Source: S5-A14a sp050908895
GTDB taxonomy: Bacteria > Bacillota > Clostridia > Peptostreptococcales > Anaerovoracaceae
Assembly: GCA_050908895.1 (NCBI GenBank)
Contig: CP171222.1
Location: forward strand, 558,001-622,000
Reading direction: 5' to 3'
Length of the DNA stretch: 64,000 nt
Within the stretch, counting starts at the first letter, position 1; each line of letters begins with the position of its first letter. Below are positions 1 through 8,558 of this stretch, one piece after another. The position numbers were made by a program, and so were the translations under genes. Below the pieces are notes generated by a model. The model saw only the letters and a list, made by a program, of their open reading frames with translations. It was not told the origin of the DNA and did not search any database.

Positions 1-2
1 GC

Positions 3-683
3 ATCTATAATATTAAAATCTCTCAAATAACCAGCCAGTATATGGAATACATGGAAGATTTGTCAGGTCTTGATGTAGAAAAGGCAACAGAATTCATGGT
101 TCTTGCAGCAAGCCTTCTGGAGATTAAAAGTCGAATGATTCTCCCGATAGAATCCGATGACGAAGAAGGTATAGTTGAGGAAGATCCAAGAAGTCAGCTG
201 GTTGAACGCATTTTAGAATATAAGAACTTCAAGGTGAAAGCGAAGAGCCTTGAGGAAAGATGGGAAGATAATCAGAGGATTTTGACCAAGCCGCAAGAAG
301 ATATTACAAGATATACTGATTCCCCTGACGAATATCTCAGCTTAGGCATAGAAGATTTCATCCGGGTATTCAATGATTTCCTAGCAAAAAAACAAAAAAT
401 CGATCAGGTCCGTAAACAATATACCAGAATTGAACGTGAGAAAGCCTCCATGGAGTCAAGAATTAAGTATATATTGGAGTGCTTTAGGACTGAACATAAT
501 GCCGGCAGGAGAAAGTTTTTTCTAAGAGAGTTGGTGCCAGGGGTCATGGATAACTATAATTTGGTAGTGACATTTACAGCGGCATTGCAGATGATAAATC
601 ATAAACAGATTGTGGCAGAGCAAAGTGCTTTGTACGGTGATATAGCTCTCAGTTTATCAGAGGAGACAGAAGCAGATGAGTAA
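3..683 (+). CDS. scpA: Segregation and condensation protein A, 5' partial
   Basis: Kleisin subunit of the bacterial SMC-ScpAB condensin, which compacts and helps segregate the chromosome. The reading frame is open from base 3 and begins IYNIKISQITSQYMEYMEDL, typical of ScpA about 25-30 residues after its start, so the true start lies upstream of the window; the ATG at 42 is internal. The middle is acidic and charged (linker), and the C-terminal part (GRRKFFLRELVPGVMDNYNL onward) is the winged-helix region that binds the SMC head. It overlaps scpB by 8 bases, so the two are translationally coupled, the usual arrangement in Firmicutes. Confidence 0.93.
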   Translation: MYNIKISQITSQYMEYMEDLSGLDVEKATEFMVLAASLLEIKSRMILPIESDDEEGIVEEDPRSQLVERILEYKNFKVKAKSLEERWEDNQRILTKPQEDITRYTDSPDEYLSLGIEDFIRVFNDFLAKKQKIDQVRKQYTRIEREKASMESRIKYILECFRTEHNAGRRKFFLRELVPGVMDNYNLVVTFTAALQMINHKQIVAEQSALYGDIALSLSEETEADE

Positions 684-1257
684 CATGAAAATATATAAAT
701 CGGCTTTAGAATCAATGCTATATGTTTGGGGAGAACCCTTGGGTATAAAGGCCGCGGCCGATGCATTGGATTTAGACTACGACCAGGTAAAACAACTTTT
801 TCTTGAATTGGCGAAAGAGTATGAGGAAGCTCAAAGGGGACTTAGAGTAAGGCAGGTTAACAGAAGTTTTCAGATGGTGACAGCAGGAGAGAACGAGACA
901 TTTATAAAGAGACTGTGCACTCCCGTTAAAACTACCAGGCTATCCCAGGCTGCCCTGGAAGTTCTAGCCATTATCGCATACAAACAGCCGGTGACAAAGG
1001 GAGAAATTGAAGCTATTAGAGGTGTGAGAGCTGATAGGGTCGTTGAGGGTCTTATGAAGAGAGAACTTGTTGGAGAAAAGGGGCGCTCTGAGGGAATAGG
1101 AAGACCCATATTATACGGAACTACAGATGAATTTCTGAAACAGTTTGGTTTCGCATCAATTGCTGAACTTCCAGAGATTGAAGATCTGGAGGGTGTCCTG
1201 GGAGAAACTGATTTTGAAGCTGAGGGTGGAGTACAACAGCTTAGGTTAAAAATATAA
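676..1257 (+). CDS. scpB: Segregation and condensation protein B
   Basis: ScpB dimerises and binds the ScpA linker in the SMC condensin complex. 193 residues, normal for the family. Two winged-helix domains: roughly residues 8-85 and 92-165, the second carrying the conserved run ALEVLAIIAYKQPVTKGEIE and RGVRADRVVEGL. The start overlaps the 3' end of scpA, with the ribosome binding region inside scpA (GAGGAGAC near 661). The C-terminal tail is acidic and likely flexible. About 130 bases without a gene follow. Confidence 0.95.
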   Translation: MSNMKIYKSALESMLYVWGEPLGIKAAADALDLDYDQVKQLFLELAKEYEEAQRGLRVRQVNRSFQMVTAGENETFIKRLCTPVKTTRLSQAALEVLAIIAYKQPVTKGEIEAIRGVRADRVVEGLMKRELVGEKGRSEGIGRPILYGTTDEFLKQFGFASIAELPEIEDLEGVLGETDFEAEGGVQQLRLKI

Positions 1258-1386
1258 TTTTGATTGATTAAATATTGCGTTTAAAAAATCTAAAGTGTCG
1301 ACAAATATCTTGTAAGGTTATGGGAAATATGATAGAATTTTATGAAAGTGGAAAACATATAGTTATCCAGAATCAAGGAGGAATTT

Positions 1387-1815
1387 ATGATGGATTATAC
1401 AAGTAACCTAGCAACAAATGAAGGTATTTTTGCTGCTTTGTTCGGAGGAACTGTTTGGATAATAGGGCTAGCTATATATATTGTTACGGTAATTGGCTTA
1501 TGGAAGGTATTTACAAAGGCAGGAATTCCGGGATGGCTTAGCCTTATTCCTATAGTGAACCTATTTATGATTGTAAAGATTGCAACAGGAAATGCGCTAA
1601 TTGCTATAGGGTATTTTATACCAATAGTAAATATTATTGTTCCTTTTTATGTTAATTATCAACTTGCTAAGGCCTATGGAAAGGGAATTGGATTTTTCTT
1701 GGGATTAACTTTTTTGGCACCAATATTCATAATAATTTTAGGCTTTGATGATTCTCAGTACATAGGACCGGGTGGTGAACCTACACCATCGGATTATGTT
1801 ATTAGAGAAAGGTAA
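1387..1815 (+). CDS. Small integral membrane protein, DUF5684-like
   Basis: 142 residues with at least three hydrophobic segments (about residues 18-42, 50-62 and 72-116). The pattern KAGIPGWLSLIPIVNLFMIV followed by a second short amphipathic region resembles the DUF5684 family of small membrane proteins often found in Firmicutes and Actinobacteria; function unknown. A good ribosome site (AAGGAGG) precedes the ATG. It stands alone between scpB and the SCIFF gene, on the same strand, with a possible promoter around 1298-1335. Family assignment is from memory of the motif and is tentative. Confidence 0.7.
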   Translation: MMDYTSNLATNEGIFAALFGGTVWIIGLAIYIVTVIGLWKVFTKAGIPGWLSLIPIVNLFMIVKIATGNALIAIGYFIPIVNIIVPFYVNYQLAKAYGKGIGFFLGLTFLAPIFIIILGFDDSQYIGPGGEPTPSDYVIRER

Positions 1816-1927
1816 CAAATAAATAGCATATTTATTAGAGAAAGCGTATGAAATTGACGGAGAGATGAATTCGAAATACAAACTTAAATAAAATTATAAT
1901 GAGAATTTGTTTATAGGAGAATGAAAA

Positions 1928-2074
1928 ATGGAAAGAATTAAAACAATTGAAACAAGAAATTTAGCTGAAAGCCTAGAAAACGGTGGATGCGGAGAGTGCC
2001 AAACTTCATGCCAGTCAGCCTGCAAAACATCTTGTGGTGTGGCTAATCAGCCTTGTGAAAATGAGGAGAAATAA
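1928..2074 (+). CDS. scfA: SCIFF peptide (six-cysteine RiPP precursor)
   Basis: A 48-residue ORF starting MERIKTIETRNLAESLENGG and carrying six cysteines at residues 21, 24, 28, 32, 36 and 43 (C-x2-C-x3-C-x3-C-x3-C-x6-C). This is the pattern of SCIFF (six cysteines in forty-five residues), the precursor of a ranthipeptide conserved across Clostridia. Residues 1-20 are the leader; the core is the cysteine region, where the maturase forms thioether links. The start has AGGAGA about 8 bases upstream; an ATG at 1921 is out of frame and stops at once. A candidate promoter is TTGACG (1854) with TACAAA (1877), 17-base spacing. The maturase gene follows after six bases. Confidence 0.93.
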   Translation: MERIKTIETRNLAESLENGGCGECQTSCQSACKTSCGVANQPCENEEK

Positions 2075-2080
2075 ATAAGC

Positions 2081-3511
2081 ATGATACACCAATTTAAACT
2101 AAACGGGTACAATATAATATTGGACGTATGTAGTGGATCGGTGAACCTAGTGGATGATGTGGCATATCGCATCATCCAACTTTTTTGTGGTGAAGGAAAT
2201 GGGGGAATCTGCAAGGTAGAGGGTCACCCGGATGAGGAAGAGAAAGGCGAGATAATAAATACTGTAATAAAGGAATTTGCTCACGTGGAAGATATTAATC
2301 ACAATGAGGTTAAATCGATAATTAGTGATGTAGAAAAACTCGTTAAAAACAAGCTGCTTTTCACCCCGGATATATATAGAGAAAAACTATGTGGTGCTGT
2401 AAAGGATATATCGGTCATTAAAGCTTTGTGCCTTCATGTAGCCCATACCTGCAATTTAAATTGCGAATACTGCTTTGCGGCTCAGGGGAAATTTCATGGG
2501 AATTCAGCTGTGATGAGCCCGGATGTAGCAAAGAAAGCACTCGATTTTCTTGTAAAGAATTCTGCAGGGAGAAAAAATCTGGAGGTTGATTTCTTCGGGG
2601 GAGAACCACTGCTTAACTGGCAGGTGGTAAAAGAGACAGTAGCCTATGGAAGAGAACTGGAAAAGGAATATAACAAGCACTTCAGATTCACTCTTACTAC
2701 GAACGGCATTGGTATTAATGAGGATGTTATTGATTTCGCTAATAAAGAAATGGATAATGTGGTCCTGAGCCTTGATGGTAGGCCGGAAGTTCATGATCAC
2801 TTTAGAAAATTTTTAGATGGAGGAGGGAGCTATGAGGAAATAATACCTAAGTTCAAGAAGCTGGTAGAATCCCGAGGAGGAAATAAATACTATATAAGAG
2901 GTACATTTACTGGCCTCAATAAGGATTTCACAAAAGATATAATACACATGGCAGATTTGGGTTTTGATCAATTATCCATGGAACCGGTTGTATGCTCTCC
3001 TGAAGAATCTTATGCCCTCAAAGAGGAAGACTTGCCGGAAATTTTCTCAGAGTATGAAAAGTTGGCAATGGAAATGTTAGAAAGACGTAGGGCGGGAAAT
3101 CCTTTCAGCTTCTATCATTATATGATAGATCTAAAGAATGGGCCATGCGTTCACAAAAGAGTTGCAGGCTGTGGTTCCGGTTGCGAATATATGGCCGTGA
3201 CCCCGTGGGGAGATTTATACCCATGTCATCAATTCGTCGGTGATGAAGATTACAAAATGGGAGATATTTGGTCCGGAATATCTAATGTAGAAAAGCGTGA
3301 GGCATTCAGTCATTGCAATATTTATTCACGATCTGAATGTGAAGATTGCTGGGCCAAGCTGTACTGCAGCGGTGGATGTGCGGCCAATAATTATCATAGT
3401 GCCGGTTCAATTGAAGGAATCTACGAATATGGATGTAAAGTGTTTAAAAAAAGAATGGAATGTGCCATCATGCTGGAAGTTGCCAGTCAGATTGAAAATC
3501 TGGATTACTAG
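2081..3511 (+). CDS. scfB: Radical SAM SCIFF maturase
   Basis: 476 residues. The N-terminal region (about 1-105) is a RiPP-recognition-type domain; the radical SAM core starts at CNLNCEYC (CxxxCxxC, near residue 124), which binds the SAM 4Fe-4S cluster, followed by the GGEPLLNW motif. The C-terminal SPASM region has clustered cysteines (CVHKRVAGCGSGCEY, CHQF, CEDCWAKLYCSGGC, then a last C) for two auxiliary 4Fe-4S clusters. In the known family the enzyme builds Cys-Thr/Asn thioether crosslinks in the SCIFF peptide. It sits directly behind that precursor and nine bases ahead of the rluB-like gene, so the three are probably one transcript. Confidence 0.95.
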   Translation: MIHQFKLNGYNIILDVCSGSVNLVDDVAYRIIQLFCGEGNGGICKVEGHPDEEEKGEIINTVIKEFAHVEDINHNEVKSIISDVEKLVKNKLLFTPDIYREKLCGAVKDISVIKALCLHVAHTCNLNCEYCFAAQGKFHGNSAVMSPDVAKKALDFLVKNSAGRKNLEVDFFGGEPLLNWQVVKETVAYGRELEKEYNKHFRFTLTTNGIGINEDVIDFANKEMDNVVLSLDGRPEVHDHFRKFLDGGGSYEEIIPKFKKLVESRGGNKYYIRGTFTGLNKDFTKDIIHMADLGFDQLSMEPVVCSPEESYALKEEDLPEIFSEYEKLAMEMLERRRAGNPFSFYHYMIDLKNGPCVHKRVAGCGSGCEYMAVTPWGDLYPCHQFVGDEDYKMGDIWSGISNVEKREAFSHCNIYSRSECEDCWAKLYCSGGCAANNYHSAGSIEGIYEYGCKVFKKRMECAIMLEVASQIENLDY

Positions 3512-3520
3512 GAGGCTGAT

Positions 3521-4243
3521 ATGAGAATTAACAAATATATATCATCATCTGGGATATGTAGTCGAAGAAAAGCGGATGAGCTAATTAAAACAGGGAAGGT
3601 TAAGGTAAACGGCAAAGTAATGAAGGAAATGGGTTACCAGGTTCTTGAAAGCGACAAGGTGATGGTAATGAATAAAATAGTTGTTCCTGCAAAGGAACAC
3701 ACCTATGTCATACTTAATAAACCTAAGGGCGTGATTACATCAGCTAGGGATGAGAAAGACAGGGTCACGGTTATTGATCTTCTTGGGAAAAATCCAGACA
3801 TAGAGCAAGATGCGGGGAGAATTTTTCCGGTAGGCAGGCTAGACTACGATACTTCAGGTATTTTGCTCTTAACAGATGATGGAGAGCTGACCTACAGGCT
3901 TACTCATCCTAAACATGAATTTCCCAAAACTTATCATGCCCTTGTACAGGGGATTTTAAGTAGAGAGAAACAGTTAATGCTTACACGAGGTGTAGATATT
4001 GGAGGTTTTATTACCTCCAGGGCGAAGGTAAAGGTTATAAGACAAAAGGGGAATACTTCTTTAGTTGAAATAACTATTCATGAAGGGAAAAACAGGCAAG
4101 TAAGAAAAATGTTTGCAGCTGTTGGGAATCCGGTTAAGAAATTGGAGCGAGTTGCTATAGGTAAAATTCATCTAGGTCGACTTAGAGAAGGCAATTTTAG
4201 AAAACTTACCAAATCAGAGATAGAATATTTAAAAGAGGTTTAG
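3521..4243 (+). CDS. rluB: Ribosomal large-subunit pseudouridine synthase, RluB/RsuA family
   Basis: 240 residues, normal length. An S4 RNA-binding domain (MRINKYISSSGICSRRKADE, residues about 1-60) is followed by the pseudouridine synthase catalytic domain with the active-site aspartate in GRLDYDTSGILLLTDDG and the downstream EGKNRQVRKMFA motif. The family isomerises a uridine in 23S (RluB) or 16S (RsuA) rRNA; RluB is the commoner assignment when the gene lies near scpAB as here. It starts nine bases after scfB and ends in a terminator. Confidence 0.9.
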   Translation: MRINKYISSSGICSRRKADELIKTGKVKVNGKVMKEMGYQVLESDKVMVMNKIVVPAKEHTYVILNKPKGVITSARDEKDRVTVIDLLGKNPDIEQDAGRIFPVGRLDYDTSGILLLTDDGELTYRLTHPKHEFPKTYHALVQGILSREKQLMLTRGVDIGGFITSRAKVKVIRQKGNTSLVEITIHEGKNRQVRKMFAAVGNPVKKLERVAIGKIHLGRLREGNFRKLTKSEIEYLKEV

Positions 4244-4257
4244 AAAGCCTCTTTTTG
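4232..4257 (+). terminator. Intrinsic terminator after rluB
   Basis: Inverted repeat AAGAGG...CCTCTT with inner TTT/AAA pairs, overlapping the rluB stop codon and followed by TTTTTG. It would end the scfA-scfB-rluB transcript. Confidence 0.7.
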
Positions 4258-4329
4258 TTGGATTAAACACAATTTAATATTTAAATAAATATGTATTTAA
4301 ATATTTTTAATTAAAATTACATAAAGATA

Positions 4330-4358
4330 TTGACATTTATCGAAATATTCTGTACAAT
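4330..4358 (+). promoter_or_regulatory. Sigma-A type promoter upstream of the ArsR gene
   Basis: TTGACA (4330-4335) and TACAAT (4353-4358) with a 17-base spacer. A second TATAAT is at 4458-4463, closer to the gene but with a poor -35. The leader between them holds TTCCCA and TGGGAA as an inverted pair. Confidence 0.6.
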
Positions 4359-4515
4359 GATGACTTCCCAAATACGAAAGGGATTTCTAATTATACAGTA
4401 AACTGGGAAATGTTTATATAATTTGCAGAAAATACTGTTATTTTATTAAAAGTTGTGTATAATAGAAAGGAAATATTTTTTAGCGGTAAATATAAAAGTA
4501 GGTGAAAGGAGAAAT

Positions 4516-4806
4516 ATGGCATACGATTTAAAAGAAAAAAAGAGAGACTTAATGGTAAAAGCTGAGATGCTAAAGGCAATGGCTAGCCCAGTAAGACTTG
4601 GACTACTTAAGGAATTGGCAGAAAATGAATATTGTACTGTAACATATTTTACAGAGGTTTTGGGTGCATCCCAATCTACGATTTCACAGCATTTAGCAAA
4701 ATTGAGAAGTAGACAGATTGTTACTGTTGAATATGAGGGAACTAGAGCTAAATACAGTCTTGAAGATGACAAGATTAAGGCACTGGTTAAAATTATTTTT
4801 GAATAG
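4516..4806 (+). CDS. ArsR/SmtB-family transcriptional regulator
   Basis: 96 residues from the ATG at 4516, chosen over an upstream in-frame start at 4453 because GAAAGGAGAA lies just ahead of it and the N-terminal extension is not conserved in kind. Winged-helix fold: helices around LKAMASPVRLGLLKEL, recognition helix in GASQSTISQHLAKLRSRQIV, wing EYEGTRAKYSL. No CxC-type metal motif is visible in the recognition helix (a single Cys at YCTV), so the inducer may be redox or none. It is monocistronic: terminator directly after it. Confidence 0.88.
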   Translation: MAYDLKEKKRDLMVKAEMLKAMASPVRLGLLKELAENEYCTVTYFTEVLGASQSTISQHLAKLRSRQIVTVEYEGTRAKYSLEDDKIKALVKIIFE

Positions 4807-4840
4807 TAAAAATAAGCAGTATAATCAAACCGATAATTAA

Positions 4841-4869
4841 ACGAGGAGATTTTTTCTTCTCGTTTTTTC
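4841..4869 (+). terminator. Intrinsic terminator after the ArsR gene
   Basis: Stem ACGAGGAGA / TCTTCTCGT (one G-U pair) with a five-base loop, followed by TTTTTT. Confidence 0.8.
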
Positions 4870-4942
4870 TGTCTTGTAAATGTATGTGAATTTGTATTAT
4901 AATCTAAAGTACAGGTTGATAGAGAGATAAGGAGAAATTTCT

Positions 4943-5557
4943 ATGACAAATAATGTAATTGATAGAATATGTGCAAATAGCAATACGGGGATATCAAATG
5001 CTTTTAGAGCAAGATCATACATGGCAGAAATGTATTTAGATTGTATGGAACTTACAGAAGGAGATGATACCCAGCACAATTTACTGCTTGAGTTCTTTGA
5101 TCAATTTATAATCTCAATTGTTGTAGGAATGCTGGAAAATGTTCAGGGAACAATGGCGATTAAAAATGAGATGTTCGAGAAAATTCTTGCTGAATTAGGT
5201 ATTCCCAGTAATATACCGTTGCCGCTTGTTTTAGTCGGTCATGAAGTGGATGAAGATGAAATTCAACTTCTTTACTCTCTGGCAAATGATTGGAGAGGAA
5301 CGAACTTTTGGAAAATTTACATGGCAGGAGTAGGACGAGCGACAGAAAAGTGTGTTGTGTCAGTTTCTAATGATGCAGGCGAACCCAATCAATGCAACTT
5401 ATATGCAAACCAACTAGGTTTGGATTTGATTGGTTTGGCAAGAGATTTTGTTCTTTCTGTTGAGGGAATTTTAAGGGATGAGTTTTCGGAAGAGCATATA
5501 GATGATTTGGGAGATAATTATATTTCAGCTGTTATATCCAAATTGATGGGAGCATAA
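4943..5557 (+). CDS. Hypothetical protein, 204 aa, no family recognised
   Basis: I do not recognise this protein. It is predicted soluble, acidic, and without signal peptide or obvious motif; a helical first half (ELTEGDDTQHNLLLEFFDQF) is followed by a more mixed second half. The GTNFWKIYMAGVGRATEKCV stretch could be a small alpha/beta core. A promoter TTGTAA (4874) / TATAAT (4898), 18-base spacing, and AAGGAGA ahead of the ATG support expression as a single gene. The codon use matches its neighbours. It lies between the ArsR unit and a shared terminator facing the asparaginase gene. Confidence 0.75.
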   Translation: MTNNVIDRICANSNTGISNAFRARSYMAEMYLDCMELTEGDDTQHNLLLEFFDQFIISIVVGMLENVQGTMAIKNEMFEKILAELGIPSNIPLPLVLVGHEVDEDEIQLLYSLANDWRGTNFWKIYMAGVGRATEKCVVSVSNDAGEPNQCNLYANQLGLDLIGLARDFVLSVEGILRDEFSEEHIDDLGDNYISAVISKLMGA

Positions 5558-5614
5558 TATAAAAGATTTAAGCAGCCTGACAATCTTATTTGCGCCCCCC
5601 AATATATAAATAAT

Positions 5615-5663
5615 AAAGCAAGCTTAGTTATGTGAGGGTTCACAAAAATAGCTTGCTTTTATA
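5615..5663. terminator. Bidirectional terminator between convergent genes
   Basis: Perfect 10-base stem AAAGCAAGCT (5615-5624) / AGCTTGCTTT (5650-5659), with A-run on one side and T-run on the other, placed between the plus-strand 204-aa gene and the minus-strand asparaginase gene. Confidence 0.75.
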
Positions 5664-5666
5664 ATG

Positions 5667-6656
5667 CTATAGTAAATCAAAATCTATAGGTGTGCGACAC
5701 AGTCGTCTAACTTCTTTTGGATTTTTCGTCTGATGTAGAATCCACATAAGTTTACATACCAGGGATTCTAAAGTCATATTACCACATTCCCAAATGTTAG
5801 GATTTTTAGAAAGGGAAGCTCCTACTTCGTAGGTAGTTAAATTACTTCCCTCATGTGGAACTTGAGTAGCCATAATTACCATACCCCCGGCAGCTGTGAA
5901 AGTTTCAATTGCATCCCTCATGGAAAAATCATCATGGTTAGGCAATCCTCCGGTTCCGAAAGCCTCAATTATGAGTATCTGATAAATTGGAGATAAAGCT
6001 TTAATAACCTCAGGAGATAATCCCGGGATAAGTTTTAAAACAAAAACAGAACTATCCATATCATAAGTGAAATGGGGTCCGGATAATTTAGTTTCCCATA
6101 TATAGTGGGTAACTTTCCCGGACATAACTCTTCCCACATCAGGGTAATCAATGCTATCAAAGGCATTATAACTTTGTGTTCGTATTTTTCTAGCCCTAGT
6201 TCCTCGTATAACCTTTGAATTAAAAACAATTTTAATTCCGCTAGATTTATTATCTGCAGCATAGATAAAGGCATCTACTAGGTTTCTGCGAGCATCTGTG
6301 TCTCGAAGATAAATTGATTTTTGTGCTCCCGTTAAAACTACGGGTTTTGGAGAGTCTTGAATCATGTAGCTCAGGGCTGCAGCTGTGTAACTTAGAGTAT
6401 CCGTACCGTGGGTAATTACAAAACCATCGTAGTCATCGTAATGATTTTCAACGCAGGAAACTATTTTGTTCCATTGAGAAGGACCTACGTTGGTGCTGTC
6501 AAGATTCATAAGATCAATGGTCTCAAAGTGACATAAGTCTTCAATTTCCGGAACGAATTCAAGGAGTGCTCTGCTGTTTATTCCAGGGGACAGACCATTA
6601 CCGTAATCCCTGCTGGCGATAGTCCCACCGGTAGTTATTAACAAAATACTTTTCAT
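5667..6656 (-). CDS. ansA: L-asparaginase, type I
   Basis: Hydrolyses L-asparagine to aspartate and ammonia. 329 residues, normal for the cytosolic family; no signal peptide. The first active-site threonine is in LLITTGGTIAS near the N-terminus, and the second active-site block is HGTDTLSYTAAALSYM with the catalytic Thr-Asp pair; a Lys follows in VVLTGAQKS. It lies 16 bases downstream of gltX on the same strand, so the two are likely co-transcribed, both tied to acidic amino acid supply. Confidence 0.93.
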   Translation of the reverse strand: MKSILLITTGGTIASRDYGNGLSPGINSRALLEFVPEIEDLCHFETIDLMNLDSTNVGPSQWNKIVSCVENHYDDYDGFVITHGTDTLSYTAAALSYMIQDSPKPVVLTGAQKSIYLRDTDARRNLVDAFIYAADNKSSGIKIVFNSKVIRGTRARKIRTQSYNAFDSIDYPDVGRVMSGKVTHYIWETKLSGPHFTYDMDSSVFVLKLIPGLSPEVIKALSPIYQILIIEAFGTGGLPNHDDFSMRDAIETFTAAGGMVIMATQVPHEGSNLTTYEVGASLSKNPNIWECGNMTLESLVCKLMWILHQTKNPKEVRRLCRTPIDFDLL

Positions 6657-6672
6657 GCGAGGATCTCCCGGA

Positions 6673-8340
6673 TTATTTTAAATCTTTAATAAAACTAGTT
6701 ATTCTTTTGCGAGCATGCTCTTCGCCCATAATCTGTTGTATGGTCCAAACATCGGGAGAAGTAGCTCGTCCAAGGAGGGCAATCCTGATTACGGTGGAAA
6801 CATGCCCCACATGTCCCTTGTAATTTTCCGGATTCTTTTTATAGTCCTTAGGTTTAGCAGCGTATCCTAAATCTGTTCCAATCTCACGAATTTTCTCAAA
6901 CCATTGACTCTGGTCATCTCCGTGGCTGTATGTTTCCAGATAATTTGTTAAAATGGTACGTTCATGACCATTTGTTTCTTCAGGGAGTGCATCTTTTTCC
7001 ATATCGTCAAAAAGACTATCGAAATAGCAACTAATAAATCGGATAATTTGCTCACCGTAGATGAGATCTTTTCTCGGTTTTTTATCATCTCTTCCCAAAT
7101 TGATAAGCTTACAAAGGTAATCCTTATCCTCAAAAATATTTATTATTTCCGGACTAAATTCTTTTGCCCAATTTTTATAGAAATCATAAAGTTCTTCAGC
7201 AGGAATGGATAGGAGTACGTCCTTACTTATGTTGTTAAGTTTATCTAAATCAAACAATGCACCTGAGTTGCTCATTTTTTCTGTTGTGAAAGGGAATTTA
7301 TTGTAGTTAAGCTCAGGATTTGCCATACGCCATTCTTCAAAGTTTGAATTTAAAATGGTCAGAAGATATTCTCTGATTGCAGCTGGATGATAACCTTTGC
7401 TTCTATAGTAATCTAAGGAAAGCTCAGGATCTTTTCTTTTAGATAATTTTCTCTTATTACCTTCTTCGTCAAGTTTCATAAGCTGTGCAGTATGGCAATA
7501 TACTGGAGGTTCAAAACCTAGTTTTTCAAAAAGTTCAATGTGTATAGGTAAAGATGGAAGCCATTCTGCTCCACGAACTACGTGAGTAGTTCTCATCAAA
7601 TGATCATCTATAACGTGAGCAAAGTGGTATGTCGGAATTCCCGTTGCCTTTAGAATTACAACATCGTGAAAATTTTCCGGGATTTCAAGGAAACCTCGAA
7701 TTGCATCTTTGATTTTTACTTTGCGAACTATATCGGTACGTTGAGACCAGTCTCCGGTAGAATGAAGTCTTAGAACCCAAGGTAATCCTTGACGTATTTT
7801 CTCATTTACCTCATCGAGAGTTAGACCCCTTGAAGGTGCAAAATCACCATATATTCCAGGGGTTAATTTTTGTTTTTCTTGATTATCTCTTATTGCTGTA
7901 ATTTCATCCTCTGTCAGGAAACATGGATATGCAAGGCCACGTTTAACCAGTTCTTTAGCATAGGTTTGATATATTTCACCGCGCTTGCTTTGCGTGTAAT
8001 TGCCATAATTTCCTTTATCCGCACTCATTGTCGCACCTTCATCAAAGTGGATACCAAAATAGTCCAAACTCTTGATAATGGTTTCAACAGCACCTTCCAC
8101 ATACCTTTTGTCATCAGTATCTTCTATTCTCAAATAAAAAATGCCATCGCTCTGATGGGCCAGCCTTTCATCTACGAATGCGCCATATAGATTGCCAAGA
8201 TGCATAAAGCCTGTAGGACTTGGTCCCAGTCTGGTTACCTTCGCGTCTTTAGGCAGATTCCTCTCCGGATAGATTTTTTCGTAGTAATCAGGGGTTTTAT
8301 CTATTTGTGGAAACAATAGCTGTGCTAGTTTTTCGCTCAT
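6673..8340 (-). CDS. gltX: Glutamyl-tRNA synthetase
   Basis: Class I aminoacyl-tRNA synthetase that charges tRNA with glutamate. 555 residues, longer than the standard 470-490-residue GltX; this long form is found in Clostridia. The signature GPSPTGFMHLGN (HIGH equivalent) lies near residue 42 and RKLSKRKDPE (KMSKS equivalent) near 300. The C-terminal 200 residues are the anticodon-binding part. Whether it discriminates between tRNA-Glu and tRNA-Gln cannot be read here. Transcribed divergently from dnaE, ahead of ansA. Confidence 0.95.
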   Translation of the reverse strand: MSEKLAQLLFPQIDKTPDYYEKIYPERNLPKDAKVTRLGPSPTGFMHLGNLYGAFVDERLAHQSDGIFYLRIEDTDDKRYVEGAVETIIKSLDYFGIHFDEGATMSADKGNYGNYTQSKRGEIYQTYAKELVKRGLAYPCFLTEDEITAIRDNQEKQKLTPGIYGDFAPSRGLTLDEVNEKIRQGLPWVLRLHSTGDWSQRTDIVRKVKIKDAIRGFLEIPENFHDVVILKATGIPTYHFAHVIDDHLMRTTHVVRGAEWLPSLPIHIELFEKLGFEPPVYCHTAQLMKLDEEGNKRKLSKRKDPELSLDYYRSKGYHPAAIREYLLTILNSNFEEWRMANPELNYNKFPFTTEKMSNSGALFDLDKLNNISKDVLLSIPAEELYDFYKNWAKEFSPEIINIFEDKDYLCKLINLGRDDKKPRKDLIYGEQIIRFISCYFDSLFDDMEKDALPEETNGHERTILTNYLETYSHGDDQSQWFEKIREIGTDLGYAAKPKDYKKNPENYKGHVGHVSTVIRIALLGRATSPDVWTIQQIMGEEHARKRITSFIKDLK

Positions 8341-8444
8341 TATTTGACCTCTCTATCATAATTTTGAATATTTGAATTTGGTGATAAAATTTTCTTTGAG
8401 TGTTATACTCGTTAAGGTGAATTTTATCTTTTCATAATAAAGAT

Positions 8445-8474
8445 ATTATACAATAGCCTTGCTTTACATGTCAA
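8445..8474 (-). promoter_or_regulatory. Sigma-A type promoter for gltX-ansA
   Basis: On the minus strand TTGACA (8469-8474) and TATAAT (8445-8450) with an 18-base spacer, about 105 bases upstream of the gltX start. The opposite strand carries a TATAAT at 8520-8525 that may serve dnaE, with only a weak -35. Confidence 0.65.
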
Positions 8475-8558
8475 AGTTTCAAATTGAGTTGTCTGATGGA
8501 AAATTTTGAAGAAAAATGATATAATTTATAGACATTTTAACATAGATGGAGAAATTTA

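Noticed and set aside
42..44. ATG 42 as the start of scpA
   Set aside because: The frame is open and ScpA-like upstream to base 3 (IYNIKISQITSQY), so the gene begins before the window.
8341..8558. T-box or riboswitch ahead of gltX
   Set aside because: No specifier loop, no TGGNACCGCG T-box sequence on the minus strand; only a promoter is visible.
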